Made by a program: the position numbers and the translations under genes
Assembly (NCBI GenBank): GCA_963971285.1
Contig: OZ020254.1
Location: 17,390,932-17,454,931, forward strand
DNA length: 64,000 nucleotides
Direction of reading: 5' to 3'
Source: Astropecten irregularis
Lineage: Eukaryota > Echinodermata > Asteroidea > Paxillosida > Astropectinidae
The notes under the pieces: generated by a model
Databases searched by the model: none
Told to the model about the DNA's origin: nothing
What the model saw: only the letters and a program-made list of their open reading frames with translations
Part shown: positions 62,783-64,000 of the stretch, one piece after another
Numbering within the stretch: position 1 is the first letter of the stretch
Layout of the letters: every line of letters begins with the position of its first letter

Positions 62783-63988
62783 TTTTTCTTTTTTCTTCTT
62801 CTTCTTCTTGTCGTTTGAGTTACCATAGACTTTTTCTAGATGGCACTTTGGCTACTTTTAAATTGCCGATTTTAACCAAACTTGGTCTGAAGGAAGTCCA
62901 TGTAGGGTAGTTGTGTCCCGAAACTTTTCGTCATCATGACGTCATTAGGTGTCATGTGACCAGCGATTTGAATTTAATAATCAAAATCTTCAAAAATCAA
63001 CAAAAAATCAACGGTTTGAGATATTAAGTTCATTCTTTCACCAATAGTGATTGTTAGGCAGGGTCTTTCTTTGTGACACATTGCTTGACCTCTGTGACCT
63101 CTACTTCCGGTCAAACAGGAAGTAGCTCCTCATTTAAAAGTGGTAAGAGCTATGATCATAATTCTTTCACCAAAAGTGAATGTTAGGCAAGGTCTTTCTG
63201 TGTGACACATTGCTTGACCTCTGTGACCTCTACTTCCGGTCAAACAGGAAGTAGCTCCTCATTTAAAAGTGGTAAGAGCTATGATCATAATTCTTTCACC
63301 AAAAGTGAATGTTAGGCAAGGTCTTTCTGTGTGACACATTGGTTGACCCCTGTGACCTCTACTTCCGGTCAAACAGGAAGTAGCTCCTCATTTAAAAGTG
63401 GTAAGAGCTATGATCATAATTCTTTCACCAAAAGTGAATGTTAGGCAAGGTCTTTCTGTGTGACACATTGCTTGACCTCTGTGACCTCTACTTCCGGTCA
63501 AACAGGAAGTAGCTCCTCATTTAAAAGTGGTAAGAGCTATGGTCATGATTCTTTCACCAATAAACAATGTTAGCGAAGGTCCTTCATTTGTGACACATTG
63601 CTTGACCTCTGTGACCTCTACTTCTGGTTAAACAGGAAGTAGCTTCTGATTTAAAAGTGGTACGAGCTATGATCATGATTCTTTAACCAAAAGTCAATGT
63701 TAGGCAAGGTCTTTCATTGTGACACATTGCTTGACCTCTGTGACCTCTACTTCTGGTTAAACAGGAAGTAGCTTCTGATTTAAAAGTGGTACGAGCTATG
63801 ATCATGATTCTTTAACCAAAAGTCAATGTTAGGCAAGGTCTTTCATTTGTGTTACATTGCTTGACCTCTGTGACCTCTACTTAATGTCTTAATTAAACAA
63901 AATACGTGATGTGTATTAATTTGAGAAATATTTTATATCATTATGCGGAAAAGCCATGTGTTCTGTTTTCAACAGACACAACCTCTAG
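62783..63988 (+). mobile_element. Helitron-like element, array copy 7
   Basis: TTC-rich start, truncated front body, then about seven 129-bp units, then ctgttttcaacag hairpin and CTAG-T. The sequence after it (tatacaatatt) is not TTC-rich, so the array may end here. Confidence 0.6.
63040..63890. repeat. 129-bp tandem repeat
   Basis: cttccggtcaaacagg recurs at 63104, 63233, 63362 and 63491 (period 129) and continues with degenerate copies. Each unit has the inverted repeat ctacttcc / ggaagtag. Confidence 0.92.
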
Positions 63989-64000
63989 TTATACAATATT

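Overview
This is a piece of an animal nuclear genome. It is AT-rich, split into many small exons with canonical GT/AG introns, and loaded with SINEs, short inverted-repeat transposons (MITEs), decayed retrotransposons and satellite-like arrays. The exon products align readily with the vertebrate CFAP46 family, and the repeat content resembles that of marine deuterostome invertebrates. An echinoderm is my best guess, at low confidence and with no species call. No prokaryotic, organellar or viral genes are seen.

One gene dominates. The minus strand from 51718 down to 872 carries 40 coding exons of CFAP46 (FAP46/TTC40), a TPR-rich protein of the ciliary central apparatus. I delimited each exon from splice sites, reading-phase continuity and similarity to vertebrate CFAP46. 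The exons join in one frame without a break and sum to 5,649 nt (1,883 codons). The start codon is in the window. The C-terminal part runs off the left edge. Most introns are 0.2 to 2 kb, but intron 8 (31453-45265) is 13.8 kb. About 356 bp upstream of the start codon lies a near-consensus RFX X-box, the motif expected for a ciliary gene.

Introns: almost every intron over 300 bp holds recognisable repeats. These are (a) several MITE families with inverted ends, several of which recur 3 to 11 times, (b) at least three tRNA-derived SINE families, (c) piggyBac-like and hAT-like non-autonomous elements, (d) C-terminal remnants of non-LTR reverse transcriptases, and (e) two minisatellites (28 bp and 16 bp units). 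Several insertions are nested and can be ordered in time. One exon (20763-20896) has two extra partial copies of itself and its splice donor in the following intron.

Upstream flank (52-64 kb): no host gene is recognised. It holds MITEs, a reverse-transcriptase remnant, five tandem hairpin modules with stem-preserving substitutions (55130-55398), and then about 8.6 kb of seven head-to-tail elements of mostly about 1.2 kb. These begin in a TTC-rich tract and end in a short hairpin followed by CTAG-T, which I interpret as Helitron-like. The array is packed with CRE (TGACGTCA) and E-box (GTCACGTGAC) palindromes and internal sub-repeats of 147 and 129 bp. It is the most unusual feature of the window.
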